Shown one piece after another: positions 40,466-49,597 of a DNA stretch of 64,000 nt. Origin of the DNA: Bradyrhizobium sediminis (GTDB lineage Bacteria; Pseudomonadota; Alphaproteobacteria; Rhizobiales; Xanthobacteraceae); contig NZ_CP076135.1 of assembly GCF_018736105.1 (NCBI RefSeq), positions 2,292,001-2,356,000 of the forward strand, given 5' to 3'. A program made the translations under genes and the position numbers. Numbering within the stretch: the first letter of the stretch is position 1; each line of letters begins with the position of its first letter. Under the pieces are notes generated by a model that saw nothing but the letters and a program-made list of their open reading frames with translations, was not told where the DNA came from and made no database searches.

Positions 40466-41245
40466 ATGAGCGTTGGAAAAGTCTACCTGGTCGGGGCAGG
40501 CCCGGGCGATCCGGAACTGCTGACCCTGAAGGCGGCGCGAGTCATCAAGGAGGCGGAGGTCGTCGTCTACGATCGGCTGGTGCCGGACAGCATTCTCGCC
40601 ACCATCGGCGACGGCGCGGCCCGGATCAATGTCGGCAAGCAGGCCAGTTTCCATCCGGTGCCACAGGAAGAAATCAACGAAATGCTGGTGCGGCTCGGCC
40701 GGGCCGGCCGGACCGTGGTGCGGCTGAAGGGCGGCGACCCCTTCATTTTCGGCCGCGGCTCCGAGGAAGCAGCCGAACTCGAACGCGCCGGTATTCCCTA
40801 TGAGGTTATCCCCGGCATCACCGCGGCCCAAGGCTGCGCCGCATCGCTGCGCGTTCCGCTGACCCATCGCGGACTTGCGACCGGCGTCCACTACGTCACC
40901 GGGCATCGCAAGGCGAACGAGCCGTTGGATCTGGACTGGGCGAGGCTGGCGGATCCCGAAACCACGCTCGTCGTTTACATGGGGCTGGCCAACATCGAGG
41001 AAATCGCCGGGAACCTGATCGCCAACGGTTTGCCGCCGGACACTCCGGTCCTTGCGGTGTGTCAAGGTACGACCCCCCGGGAGCAGCGAATATGCACATG
41101 GCTCGCAGCACTTCCCGCCGCGGCCCAGGAGGCTGGCTTTGCGGGCCCCGTCCTGTTCATCATCGGTCGGGTCGCAGCGATCGCCATGCAGCGCAATGAG
41201 CACGATGATGCAACGGACTCCGGCGCGATCTCGGTTGTGGCCTAA
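40466..41245 (+). CDS. nirE: Uroporphyrinogen-III C-methyltransferase of heme d1 synthesis
   Basis: A 259-residue S-adenosylmethionine-dependent methyltransferase (SUMT/CobA family) that makes precorrin-2, the branch point to siroheme and heme d1. It shows the VYLVGAGPGDPELLTLKAARV opening, VVRLKGGDPFIFGRG and VIPGITAA motifs. The context directly after nirS identifies it as NirE rather than CobA/CysG. It overlaps the start of nirC. Confidence 0.95.
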   Translation: MSVGKVYLVGAGPGDPELLTLKAARVIKEAEVVVYDRLVPDSILATIGDGAARINVGKQASFHPVPQEEINEMLVRLGRAGRTVVRLKGGDPFIFGRGSEEAAELERAGIPYEVIPGITAAQGCAASLRVPLTHRGLATGVHYVTGHRKANEPLDLDWARLADPETTLVVYMGLANIEEIAGNLIANGLPPDTPVLAVCQGTTPREQRICTWLAALPAAAQEAGFAGPVLFIIGRVAAIAMQRNEHDDATDSGAISVVA

Positions 41246-41546
41246 CGCGGCGTTGGCGCTGATCGCGACGATGGCGCCGGCCTCGGCCGCAGAGACGGCG
41301 CCCGATCCGGTCAAGCTCGCGAACCTGGTGCGGCAGGACTGCGGTTCATGCCACGGGCTGACCTTGAAGGGCGGCCTAGGCAAGCCACTGACCGCCGAGC
41401 AGCTCGGGCCCTGGGACCGCGACCAGCTCGTCCACATCATTCTCGATGGCATTCCGGGCACGCCGATGCCGCCATGGCGTCCGCTGCTGTCCGAACTCGA
41501 CGCCCGCTGGATCGCCGACCGGCTCAAGCAGGGAAATCTGCCATGA
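41205..41546 (+). CDS. nirC: Monoheme cytochrome c NirC (c55x)
   Basis: A 113-residue periplasmic cytochrome with a signal peptide (ending MAPASAAE) and one heme site CGSCH in VRQDCGSCHGL, plus a distal methionine near GTPMPPW. NirC is an electron carrier or maturation partner for cd1 reductase. Start at 41205 (MMQRTPARS) gives a good signal peptide; 41196 and 41208 are alternatives. It overlaps the nirE stop by about 40 bases and ends in an ATGA overlap with nirF. Confidence 0.85.
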   Translation: MMQRTPARSRLWPNAALALIATMAPASAAETAPDPVKLANLVRQDCGSCHGLTLKGGLGKPLTAEQLGPWDRDQLVHIILDGIPGTPMPPWRPLLSELDARWIADRLKQGNLP

Positions 41547-42721
41547 TGTTCGCTGCGCGCATATTTGCTGCGCTGTTGTTGTTGGCGATCCCGGCCACCG
41601 GGCTTGCCGAAGGATTGCGCGGCACCGGCAACCTCGGCCTCGTGATCGAGCGTGCCACGGGCTCGGTGCTGATCGTCGATACCAGCGCCCGCGAGACGCT
41701 CGGTCGGGTCGAGGGCGTCGGCGATCTCTCGCATGCCTCGGTCGTGTTCTCGCCGGATCAGCGTTACGGCTATGTGTTCGGACGCGACGGCGGGCTGACC
41801 AGAATCGACCTGCTGACGGCCAAGATCGCCGGGCGCGTGGTGCAGGCCGGCAATTCGATCGGCGGCGCCATTTCCGACGACGGCGAGTTGATTGCGGTCT
41901 CGAACTACGAGCCGGGCGGGGTGCGGGTGTTCGACGCCAAAACGCTGGCGCAGGTCGCCGATATTCCCGCCACCGGCGCCGACGGCAAGGCCTCGAAGAC
42001 CGTCGGCCTCGTCGATCTGCCGGGGCGTCGTTTCGCCTTTGCGCTCTACAACGCCGGCGAAATCTGGATCGCCGACCTTTCAAGGGTCGAGACCCCGGCG
42101 ATCACCCGTCTGACCGGGGTCGGCAAGCTACCCTATGACGGTAACGTCACGCCGGACGGCCGGCATTATCTGGCCGGGCTGTTCGGCGAGGACGGCGTGG
42201 TGCATGTCGACATGTGGCAATCGCCGCCGAAGGCCGAGCGCATCCTCGACCGCTACGGCCATGGCGAGGAGCCGTTGCCGGTCTACAAGATGCCGCATCT
42301 CGAAGGCTGGGCGGCGATCGGCGACCGGCTGCTGCTGCCCGCGGTCGGCCGCCATGAACTGATCGCGGTGGACACGCGCAGCTTCGCCGAGGCCGGCCGC
42401 GTCGCCACCCATGGCCAGCCGGTGTTCGCGGTGGCGCGTCCCGACGGCCGCCATGTCTGGGTCAATTTCGCCCATCCGCTCAACGACACCATCGACATCG
42501 TCGATACCCTGACGCTTACGGTGATCCACCGCTTCGCGCCGGGACCTGCGGTGCTGCACATGGAATTCACCCCGCGCGGCAACGAGGTCTGGGTCTCGCT
42601 GCGCGACGCCGACCGCGTCGACATCTACGACGCCGCGACCTTCGCCAGGAAGGGACAGATCTCCGCGCAGAAACCATCCGGCATTTTCTTCACCGCACGT
42701 GCAACGAGGATTGGACAATGA
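41543..42721 (+). CDS. nirF: Heme d1 biosynthesis protein NirF
   Basis: A 392-residue d1-propeller-like protein without a c-heme. It has a Sec signal peptide (LLLLAIPATGLAEG), so it acts in the periplasm. It opens with GLRGTGNLGLVIERATGSVLIVDT and contains repeated propeller strands with ASVVFSPDQRYGYVFGRDGG. NirF works late in heme d1 synthesis or transfers the cofactor to NirN/NirS. Coupled by ATGA overlaps with nirC and nirDL. Confidence 0.93.
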   Translation: MMFAARIFAALLLLAIPATGLAEGLRGTGNLGLVIERATGSVLIVDTSARETLGRVEGVGDLSHASVVFSPDQRYGYVFGRDGGLTRIDLLTAKIAGRVVQAGNSIGGAISDDGELIAVSNYEPGGVRVFDAKTLAQVADIPATGADGKASKTVGLVDLPGRRFAFALYNAGEIWIADLSRVETPAITRLTGVGKLPYDGNVTPDGRHYLAGLFGEDGVVHVDMWQSPPKAERILDRYGHGEEPLPVYKMPHLEGWAAIGDRLLLPAVGRHELIAVDTRSFAEAGRVATHGQPVFAVARPDGRHVWVNFAHPLNDTIDIVDTLTLTVIHRFAPGPAVLHMEFTPRGNEVWVSLRDADRVDIYDAATFARKGQISAQKPSGIFFTARATRIGQ

Positions 42722-43704
42722 GCCCGAACCCCGCCGAACTGACACTGGTCGATCGCTGGCAGCATAATTTCCCGCTGGTCGACAAACCCTTCGAGGTCGT
42801 CGGCCGCTCCGCGGCGCTCAATGGACGCGAAACCATCCGCGTGTTTCGCCGCCTGCGCGAGACCGGGGTGATCTCGCGCATCGGCGCGGTGGTGCGGCCG
42901 AACACCGTCGGCGCCAGCACGCTGGCGGCGCTGCAGGTTCCGCCCGAGCGGCTGGAGGAGGTGGCGGCGATCGTCAGCCGCGAGCCGCTGGTGACCCATA
43001 ATTACGAGCGCACCCACACGCTCAATCTGTGGTTCGTGATCGCCGGCGCCGATGCCAGGGCAATCGCCGCGACCATCGAGAGCATCGAGCAGCAGACCGG
43101 GCTTCAGGCAATCGACCTGCCGATGCTCAGCGCCTACCATCTCGGTCTCGGCTTTCCGCTTCGCGCCGCGCGTCCCGCAAAGCGCGAGCCGGCCGGCCCG
43201 CGCGGCGACTATCGTCCCGATCCGCGCGACCGCAGCATCCTGGCGGCGATCGAGGACGGCCTGCCGCTGGTCGAGCAGCCTTACCGGGCGGTGGCCGAAC
43301 AGCTCGACCTCGACCAGGACGAAATCATCGACCGGCTCGACCATCTCACCAGCGCCGGCATCGTGACCCGTTTCGGCTGCGTCGTGCGCCACGACAAGTT
43401 CGGCTTCAACTCCAACGCCATGGCGGTATGGGATGTGCCGGACGACATGGTCGATTCGGTCGCGGAAAGGTTCACCCGCAATCCGAACGTCACGCTGTGC
43501 TACCGCCGGCCGCGCCATCTGCCGCTGTGGCCCTACAACATCTTCTGCATGATCCACGCGCGGGCGCGCCAGGACGCTTACGCCGTCATCGACGAAATCA
43601 ATCTGCTGGCCGATACCGGCTTGAACAGGCAGGCGGTGCTGTTCTCGACGCGCTGTTTCAAGCAGCGCGGCGCGGTGTTCTCGGAAGCCAGGGGGTTGAA
43701 CTGA
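42718..43704 (+). CDS. nirDL: Siroheme decarboxylase subunits NirD and NirL as one fused protein
   Basis: A 328-residue protein made of two AsnC/Lrp-like repeats (residues about 1-155 and 165-328), corresponding to NirD and NirL joined, as in Paracoccus. Repeat 1 has NYERTHTLNLWFVI and repeat 2 has CYRRPRHLPLWPYNIFCMIH, each with a conserved His of the decarboxylase site. NirDLGH removes two acetate side chains of siroheme to give didecarboxysiroheme. Overlaps nirF by four bases and nirG by one base. Confidence 0.93.
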   Translation: MSPNPAELTLVDRWQHNFPLVDKPFEVVGRSAALNGRETIRVFRRLRETGVISRIGAVVRPNTVGASTLAALQVPPERLEEVAAIVSREPLVTHNYERTHTLNLWFVIAGADARAIAATIESIEQQTGLQAIDLPMLSAYHLGLGFPLRAARPAKREPAGPRGDYRPDPRDRSILAAIEDGLPLVEQPYRAVAEQLDLDQDEIIDRLDHLTSAGIVTRFGCVVRHDKFGFNSNAMAVWDVPDDMVDSVAERFTRNPNVTLCYRRPRHLPLWPYNIFCMIHARARQDAYAVIDEINLLADTGLNRQAVLFSTRCFKQRGAVFSEARGLN

Positions 43705-44156
43705 TGCCGGTCCTCGATCCCACATCAAGAGCGATCATCAACGGCCTGCAGGGCGGATTTCCGCTGACGCCGCGGCCGTTTCGCGATGCCGGCGCCGAGC
43801 TCGGGTTGAGCGAGGGCGAACTCATCGACGGCGTCCGCGACCTCGTCGGGGCGGGACAGTTGAGCCGCTTCGGCCCGCTGTGGAACGCGGAAATGCTCGG
43901 CGGCGATGTTTGTCTTGCCGCCATCGCAGTGCCGCCGGAGCGGTTCGACGAGGTGGCGGAACAGGTCAACGCCCATCCCGAAATCGCGCACAACTACGAA
44001 CGCAGCCATGCGCTCAACATGTGGTTCGTCATCTCGGCGGAAGACCCGCGCCGCATCGCTGAGGTGATCGCGGAAATCGAAACCGAAACCGGGCTTGGCG
44101 TGCACGCCATGCCGAAGATGCACGAGTTCTTCGTCGGTTTCCGGGTGGAGGTATGA
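43704..44156 (+). CDS. nirG: Siroheme decarboxylase subunit NirG
   Basis: A 150-residue AsnC-like decarboxylase subunit, with NYERSHALNMWFVISAED as the matching His segment and a degenerate N-terminal winged helix. The start TGATG at 43704 overlaps the nirDL stop. It ends ATGA with nirH. Part of the NirDLGH complex. Confidence 0.9.
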   Translation: MPVLDPTSRAIINGLQGGFPLTPRPFRDAGAELGLSEGELIDGVRDLVGAGQLSRFGPLWNAEMLGGDVCLAAIAVPPERFDEVAEQVNAHPEIAHNYERSHALNMWFVISAEDPRRIAEVIAEIETETGLGVHAMPKMHEFFVGFRVEV

Positions 44157-44635
44157 AGATGCTCGACGCCGTCGATCGCAGGATCGTTGCCGCCACCCAG
44201 GCCGGGCTTCCACTGGTGCGCGAGCCCTATCGGGCGATCGCCGAAAAGCTCGGCCTCGACGAGGCCGACATCATCGTCCGCCTGAAGCGGCTGCTCGACG
44301 AGGGCGCCATCCGCCGGATTGGCGCGATCCCCAACCATTACGCGCTCGGCTTCATCGCCAACGGCATGTCGGTGTGGGACGTCGCCGACGATGCGGTTGC
44401 CGGGATCGGCGCCAAAATCGGCGCGCTCGACGAGGTCACGCATTGCTACGAGCGGCCGCGCCATCTGCCGCTGTGGCCCTACAATCTCTTCGCCATGGTG
44501 CACGGCCATACCCGCGACGAGGTCAGGGCCAAGGTCGAGCGCATTGCGCGATTGATCGGCCCCGCCGCCCGCGCGCATGACGTCCTGTTTTCAACCCGGA
44601 TCCTGAAGAAGACCGGCTTGCGCATCGCTGCGTAG
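44153..44635 (+). CDS. nirH: Siroheme decarboxylase subunit NirH
   Basis: A 160-residue AsnC-like decarboxylase subunit. It has the CYERPRHLPLWPYNLFAMVHG segment, given here as YERPRHLPLWPYNLF, which is typical of the L/H type. It follows nirG with a four-base overlap. Together with NirDL and NirG it completes the siroheme decarboxylase. Confidence 0.92.
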   Translation: MKMLDAVDRRIVAATQAGLPLVREPYRAIAEKLGLDEADIIVRLKRLLDEGAIRRIGAIPNHYALGFIANGMSVWDVADDAVAGIGAKIGALDEVTHCYERPRHLPLWPYNLFAMVHGHTRDEVRAKVERIARLIGPAARAHDVLFSTRILKKTGLRIAA

Positions 44636-44656
44636 ACCTTCGAGGGAGCGCACACC

Positions 44657-45865
44657 ATGTTTCGCCTCAGCCATTATCTGCACCAGTTGCGCGAGCCGAC
44701 GCCGCTTGGGCCGGCGCGCCAGCCGCCGGGACCGGTGGTGATCTGGAACCTGATCCGGCGCTGCAACCTGACCTGCAAGCATTGCTACTCGATTTCGGGC
44801 GATGTCGATTTCCCCGGCGAACTGTCGACGCCGGAAGTCTTCTCCGTGATGGACGACCTCAAGGCGTTTCGCGTGCCGGTGCTGATCCTGTCCGGCGGCG
44901 AACCCCTGATGCGGCGCGACATCTTCGAGATCTCCGAGCGCGCCAAGGCGATGAAGTTCTATGTCGGGCTTTCCAGCAACGGCACGCTGGTCGATGCCGC
45001 GCTCGCCGACCGCATCCGCGATGTCGGCTACGACTATGTCGGGATTTCGCTCGACGGCATCGGCGACACCCATGACCGCTTCCGCGGCAAGGCCGGCGCC
45101 TATGACGAGGCGTTGGGCGGGCTGCGGCTGTTACGCGACCGCGGCATCAAGGTAGGCGTGCGCTTCACCATGACGGAAGACAACGCCGCCGAACTGCCTG
45201 ACATGCTCGATCTGGTGGAGCGCGAGGGCTTTCACAAATTCTATCTGTCGCATCTGGTCTATGCCGGACGCGGCAACAAGAATCGCGGCGACGACGCGGT
45301 GTGGCAGACCACGCGCGACACCATGGACATGGTGATCGAGCGCGCCTGGCGCTGGGCGCAAAGGGGCAGCGACATGGAAATCGTCACCGGCAATAACGAC
45401 GCCGATGCGGTCTATCTCCTGCATTGGGCCGAGCGCACCATGCCGCACGCCGTGGCAGGCCTGCACGCGCGGCTCAGGCAGTGGGGCGGCAACTCCTCCG
45501 GCGTCAACGTCGCCAATATCGACAATCTTGGCAATGTGCATCCGGATACGATGTGGTGGCACTACACTCTCGGCAACGTCAGGGCGCGGCCGTTCTCGGA
45601 GATCTGGACCGACCTGTCCGATCCGATCATGGCCGGATTGAAGCGGAAGCCGCGCGTGATTGGCGGACGTTGCGGCCAGTGCGCCTTTTTCGACGTCTGC
45701 AACGGCAACACCAGGGTGCGCGCGATGCGTATCACCGGCGATCCCTGGGCCGAAGACCCCGGCTGCTATCTCAGCGATGCCGAGATCGGTCTCGCTGCGC
45801 CGGTCGAGCGCGTCACGGTCAGCGCCTACCGCGGAGCACGCCATGAAGCGCCGCTTTCGCTCTGA
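44657..45865 (+). CDS. nirJ: Heme d1 radical SAM enzyme NirJ
   Basis: A 402-residue radical SAM/SPASM enzyme. The [4Fe-4S] motif is Cys36, Cys40 and Cys43 (CNLTCKHCY). The C-terminal SPASM-type cysteines are in CGQCAFFDVCNGN and GCYLSDAE. NirJ removes propionate side chains from didecarboxysiroheme. The gene is 21 bases after nirH and overlaps nirN by 23 bases. Confidence 0.95.
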   Translation: MFRLSHYLHQLREPTPLGPARQPPGPVVIWNLIRRCNLTCKHCYSISGDVDFPGELSTPEVFSVMDDLKAFRVPVLILSGGEPLMRRDIFEISERAKAMKFYVGLSSNGTLVDAALADRIRDVGYDYVGISLDGIGDTHDRFRGKAGAYDEALGGLRLLRDRGIKVGVRFTMTEDNAAELPDMLDLVEREGFHKFYLSHLVYAGRGNKNRGDDAVWQTTRDTMDMVIERAWRWAQRGSDMEIVTGNNDADAVYLLHWAERTMPHAVAGLHARLRQWGGNSSGVNVANIDNLGNVHPDTMWWHYTLGNVRARPFSEIWTDLSDPIMAGLKRKPRVIGGRCGQCAFFDVCNGNTRVRAMRITGDPWAEDPGCYLSDAEIGLAAPVERVTVSAYRGARHEAPLSL

Positions 45866-47408
45866 GCTCGCCGCCGCGCTGCTGGTCATCATCGGCCTGA
45901 CCGTTCCGGCCTTGGCAGACCCGGACGCGGCAAAACTGTTCGCCGAGCACTGCGCGTCGTGTCATGGCGCGGACCGGCTCGGCGGGCAGGGGCCGGCGCT
46001 GCTGCCGGAAAATCTCGGGCGCCTGATGGGCCCGCGGGCGGCTGCTGTGATCGCCGATGGCCGGACGGCGACGCAGATGCCGGGCTTCAGCGCGACACTC
46101 GACAAGGACGAGATCGCGGCGCTGGCGGCCTTCATTGCGACGCCGCTGCCGAAGATGCCTGCGTGGGGAGCTGTAGAGATTGCCGCGAGCCGCGTCATCC
46201 ACGCCACCGCGCCGGCGCTCGACCGCCCGCGCTTTGCGGCCGATCCGTTGAACCTGTTCGTCGTGGTCGAAACCGGCGACCACCACGCCACCATCCTCGA
46301 CGGCGATCGATTCGAGCCGCTGGCGCGGTTTCCGACCCGCTTTGCGCTGCATGGCGGCCCGAAGTTCACCCCCGATGGCCGCTATGTCTTCTTCATGTCG
46401 CGCGATGGCTGGGTCAGCAAATACGATCTGTGGTCGCTGACCATGCTGTCCGAGGTGCGCGCCGGCATCAATTCGCGCAACATCGCGATTTCGCGCGACG
46501 GCAAGCATATCGCGGTCGCGAATTATCTGCCGCATACGCTCGTGATGCTGTCCACCGCGGACCTGTCGGTCGAGAAGATTTTCGAGGCCAGGGACAAAAA
46601 GGGAAATTCGTCGCGGGTGTCGGCGGTGTACCAGGCGCCGCCGCGCGACAGCTTCATCGCGGCGCTGAAGGACGTGCCGGAAATCTGGGAGATCGCCACC
46701 GATCCGAACGCGCCGCCGGTCTATCCGGGGCTGGTGCATTCGCACGAGAAGGGCATGGTCGAGGCCTTGCAGTCGTCGCAGGGGCTGTTCGCGCTGCGCC
46801 GGATTGAAATCCCCGAACCGCTCGACGACTTCTTCTTCGATCCGCCCTACCGCAATCTGGTCGGCTCGGCCCGGGAGGGCAAGGCGATCGTCGTCAATCT
46901 CACCGTCGGCCGCGACATCAAGCAGCTTACCTTGCCCGGCCTGCCGCACCTCGGCTCCGGAATTTCCTGGATCTGGAACGGGCGGCCTGTAATGGCGACC
47001 CCGCATCTGAAGGAAGGCAAGATCAGCGTGCTGGACATGCAGGACTGGTCCCTGATCAAGGCGATCGATACGCCGGGGCCGGGTTTCTTCATGCGCAGCC
47101 ATGAAAATTCGCCTTATGCCTGGACCGATGCCATGATGGGGCCGAAGAAGGATACGATGTCGATCATCGACAAGCGCAGCCTCGAGATCGTCCGCACCGT
47201 GACACCCGCGCCGAACAAGACCGCCGCTCATGTCGAGTTCGACAAATACGGGCGTTACGCGCTGGTGTCGATCTGGGAGAACGACGGCGCCCTGGTGATC
47301 TACGATGCCGCCACGTTTGCCGAGATCAAGCGCATCCCGATGTCGCGGCCGTCAGGCAAATATAATGTATGGAACAAGATCAATTTCTCCGACGGAACCA
47401 GTCATTGA
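45843..47408 (+). CDS. nirN: NirN, cd1-like dehydrogenase of heme d1 synthesis
   Basis: A 521-residue NirS-like protein with a signal peptide, a monoheme domain (CASCHGADRLGG) and a d1-propeller domain. NirN oxidises dihydro-d1 to heme d1 in the periplasm before NirS loading. It has lost some NirS pocket features and has the GPKFTPDGRYVFFMSRDGWVSKYD propeller opening, noted as KFTPDGRYVFFMSRDGW. The ATG at 45843 lies inside nirJ. The next gene begins inside nirN. Confidence 0.93.
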   Translation: MKRRFRSELAAALLVIIGLTVPALADPDAAKLFAEHCASCHGADRLGGQGPALLPENLGRLMGPRAAAVIADGRTATQMPGFSATLDKDEIAALAAFIATPLPKMPAWGAVEIAASRVIHATAPALDRPRFAADPLNLFVVVETGDHHATILDGDRFEPLARFPTRFALHGGPKFTPDGRYVFFMSRDGWVSKYDLWSLTMLSEVRAGINSRNIAISRDGKHIAVANYLPHTLVMLSTADLSVEKIFEARDKKGNSSRVSAVYQAPPRDSFIAALKDVPEIWEIATDPNAPPVYPGLVHSHEKGMVEALQSSQGLFALRRIEIPEPLDDFFFDPPYRNLVGSAREGKAIVVNLTVGRDIKQLTLPGLPHLGSGISWIWNGRPVMATPHLKEGKISVLDMQDWSLIKAIDTPGPGFFMRSHENSPYAWTDAMMGPKKDTMSIIDKRSLEIVRTVTPAPNKTAAHVEFDKYGRYALVSIWENDGALVIYDAATFAEIKRIPMSRPSGKYNVWNKINFSDGTSH

Positions 47409-48187
47409 GCGCCGATGATGAAGCCACCCGCGTTGCATTGCTGATCGCGGCCCATGGCGAACGAAGCGAGGGGGCGACCAACGACGGCGCCAGGGCTATC
47501 GCGCAGGCCGTTTCCGCCCAAGGGCTCGTCGCGGAAGTCGGCGTCGGCTTCATCAACGGCACCCCTGATATCGGCGAGGCGTTCGCCGCGCTGACCGCGC
47601 CGAGGGTCATCGTCTATCCGCTGTTCGCCTCAAGCGGCTACTTTACCCGCGACCGCCTGGTGCAACTGCTCGACGAGGCCAACAGCGAGAGCCGCAATGT
47701 CGAGGTGCTGCCGCCGCTCGGCCTCGATCCCGGCCTGCCGGATCTGGTGCTGGATCGCGCCAGCCAGGTCGCGCGCGAGAACGGCTTTGCGCCGGAAGCC
47801 ACCAGCGTCGTCCTGCTCGCCCATGGCTCGAGGCGTAATTCGGCCTCGCGCGAAGCCACCGAACAGGTGGCGCGCGCGATCGAAGGCCGCGCAGCGTTCC
47901 GCAGCGTCGGTATCGCCTTGCTGGAGGAGCGGCCGTTCCTGGATCAGGCGATGGCGCTGGTTCAGGGACCGGCCGTTGTGGTCGGCATGTTTTCCGGCGA
48001 GGGTATGCACGGCGCCAGCGACGCGCCGAGGCTGATCGCGGAACTGAACCGGAAGGACGTGGTCTATGCCGGCGTGATCGGCAACGTTTCGGGAATCGAA
48101 AATCTGGTGGCCCGGGCTGTTGCCGAGGCGCTGCGCCGAACGGCCACCGCGGCGGCGGAATGGTGCCATGCCGCCGGGCGTGATTGA
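47369..48187 (+). CDS. CbiX/SirB-type sirohydrochlorin chelatase in the nir operon
   Basis: A two-domain chelatase-fold protein of up to 272 residues. The catalytic His of each half is His29 in AAHGERSEG and His152 in LAHGSRRNS, with GYFTRDRL and SGEGMHGAS loops, as in CbiX/SirB. It should insert Fe2+ (or Co2+) into sirohydrochlorin. Siroheme is the required precursor of heme d1, so a dedicated ferrochelatase fits its place as last gene of the nir operon. The start at 47369 overlaps nirN by 40 bases; a TTG at 47405 overlapping its stop is also possible. It is not part of the usual nir gene set. Confidence 0.82.
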   Translation: MEQDQFLRRNQSLSADDEATRVALLIAAHGERSEGATNDGARAIAQAVSAQGLVAEVGVGFINGTPDIGEAFAALTAPRVIVYPLFASSGYFTRDRLVQLLDEANSESRNVEVLPPLGLDPGLPDLVLDRASQVARENGFAPEATSVVLLAHGSRRNSASREATEQVARAIEGRAAFRSVGIALLEERPFLDQAMALVQGPAVVVGMFSGEGMHGASDAPRLIAELNRKDVVYAGVIGNVSGIENLVARAVAEALRRTATAAAEWCHAAGRD

Positions 48188-48283
48188 CACGAGCAAGATC
48201 AACGCTACGCTGAGTCCAACCTCCAGGCAGCAATTTTCACCGCAGGGAAATCGGTTGGCTGGGCTAACAAGAAACAGGGCAGG

Positions 48284-49573
48284 GTGGAACGCGATGAACC
48301 GCGGCGTCGGGATTTGAGCGGGCCCGCGCGGCCTTCCGCGCTCGCACCCTTCCGTATCAGGAACTACCGATTTCAGTGGCCCGCCGATCTGCTCACCTCG
48401 TGGGCGTTCGAGATGGAGACGCTGATCCTCGGCTGGTACGTGCTGGTCGAGACCGGATCGGTGCTGCTCTTGACGGTGTTTGCCTCGCTCAATTTCGTCG
48501 GCACGCTGATTGCCCCGATGTTCGGCGTGGTCGGCGATCGCATCGGCCACCGCGACCTGCTCGCCATGATGCGCGCGACCTATGCGGTGCTGGCGGCCAC
48601 GCTGATGGCGCTGGCGCTATCGGGCCATCTCAGTCCGCTCTATGTCCTCATCATCGTCGCGGTCATGGGCCTGGTCCGGCCGTCGGACCTCGGCGTGCGC
48701 GGCGCTCTGGTCGCCACCATCATGCCGCACGACCAGTTGATCGGCGCGATCAGCATTTCCAGGACCACGATGGACACCGCGAAGTTCGCGGGCGCGCTGA
48801 GCGGCGCCGGATTGTTCGCGGCCCTCGGCATGGGGCCGGCCTATGTCGCGATCGTGACCCTTTATATCGCCTCGACCCTGCTGACCCTCTGCGTGGTGGC
48901 GCCTTCGAAGCCGCATCCGGCCGGTGAAGCGGCTGATGGCGCGCCGCCGCGCTCGCCGATGCGCGACCTCAAGGAGGGCGTCGCCTATGTCTGGACCACG
49001 CCGCGGATGCGCGCGGTGATCTGGGTCGCGTTCCTCGCCAATCTCACCGCCTATCCGCTGTCGAACGGACTGCTGCCCTATGTGGCGCGCGATATCTACG
49101 GCACCGACCAGACCGGGCTCGGTTATATGGCGGCCAGCTTCGCGCTCGGCTCGCTGGTCGGTTCCATTGCATTGAGCCTGATCGGCGGCATCCGGGTGGC
49201 GCGGCTGATGATCGGCGCCACCATGGCATGGTACGCGACCCTGCTGGTGTTCGCGCAGATGCAGACCATCCATGCCGCGATCGCCTGCCTGGCGCTGGCC
49301 GGCTTCATGCAGAGCCTTGCCATGATCTCGGTCGCCGTGATCCTGATGCGCACCGCGAGCGAGCACTTCCGCGGCCGGGTGATGGGCGTGCGCATGCTGG
49401 CGATCTACAGCCTGCCGCTGGGCCTGTTGGCCGCCGGCAGCCTGATCGGCGATATCGGATTTGCCGCCACCGCCTCGCTCTACGCCGCCGCCGGCATCGC
49501 GCTGATGCTGGCCATCGTGCTGCACTGGCGCGCCGATCTGTGGCACCTGCACGCGCCGGCGAATGCGAAGTGA
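48284..49573 (+). CDS. Major facilitator superfamily transporter
   Basis: A 429-residue membrane protein with about 12 helices. The cytoplasmic loop GDRIGHRDLLAMMR is the MFS motif A region. It resembles the EntS/MFS_3 drug or siderophore exporters. Start is the GTG at 48284. It follows the nir operon by about 100 bases. A tetrapyrrole or nitrite export role is conceivable from context but not shown. Confidence 0.88.
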   Translation: MERDEPRRRDLSGPARPSALAPFRIRNYRFQWPADLLTSWAFEMETLILGWYVLVETGSVLLLTVFASLNFVGTLIAPMFGVVGDRIGHRDLLAMMRATYAVLAATLMALALSGHLSPLYVLIIVAVMGLVRPSDLGVRGALVATIMPHDQLIGAISISRTTMDTAKFAGALSGAGLFAALGMGPAYVAIVTLYIASTLLTLCVVAPSKPHPAGEAADGAPPRSPMRDLKEGVAYVWTTPRMRAVIWVAFLANLTAYPLSNGLLPYVARDIYGTDQTGLGYMAASFALGSLVGSIALSLIGGIRVARLMIGATMAWYATLLVFAQMQTIHAAIACLALAGFMQSLAMISVAVILMRTASEHFRGRVMGVRMLAIYSLPLGLLAAGSLIGDIGFAATASLYAAAGIALMLAIVLHWRADLWHLHAPANAK

Positions 49574-49597
49574 GCGCCGAACCGGAGTCCTGATGAG

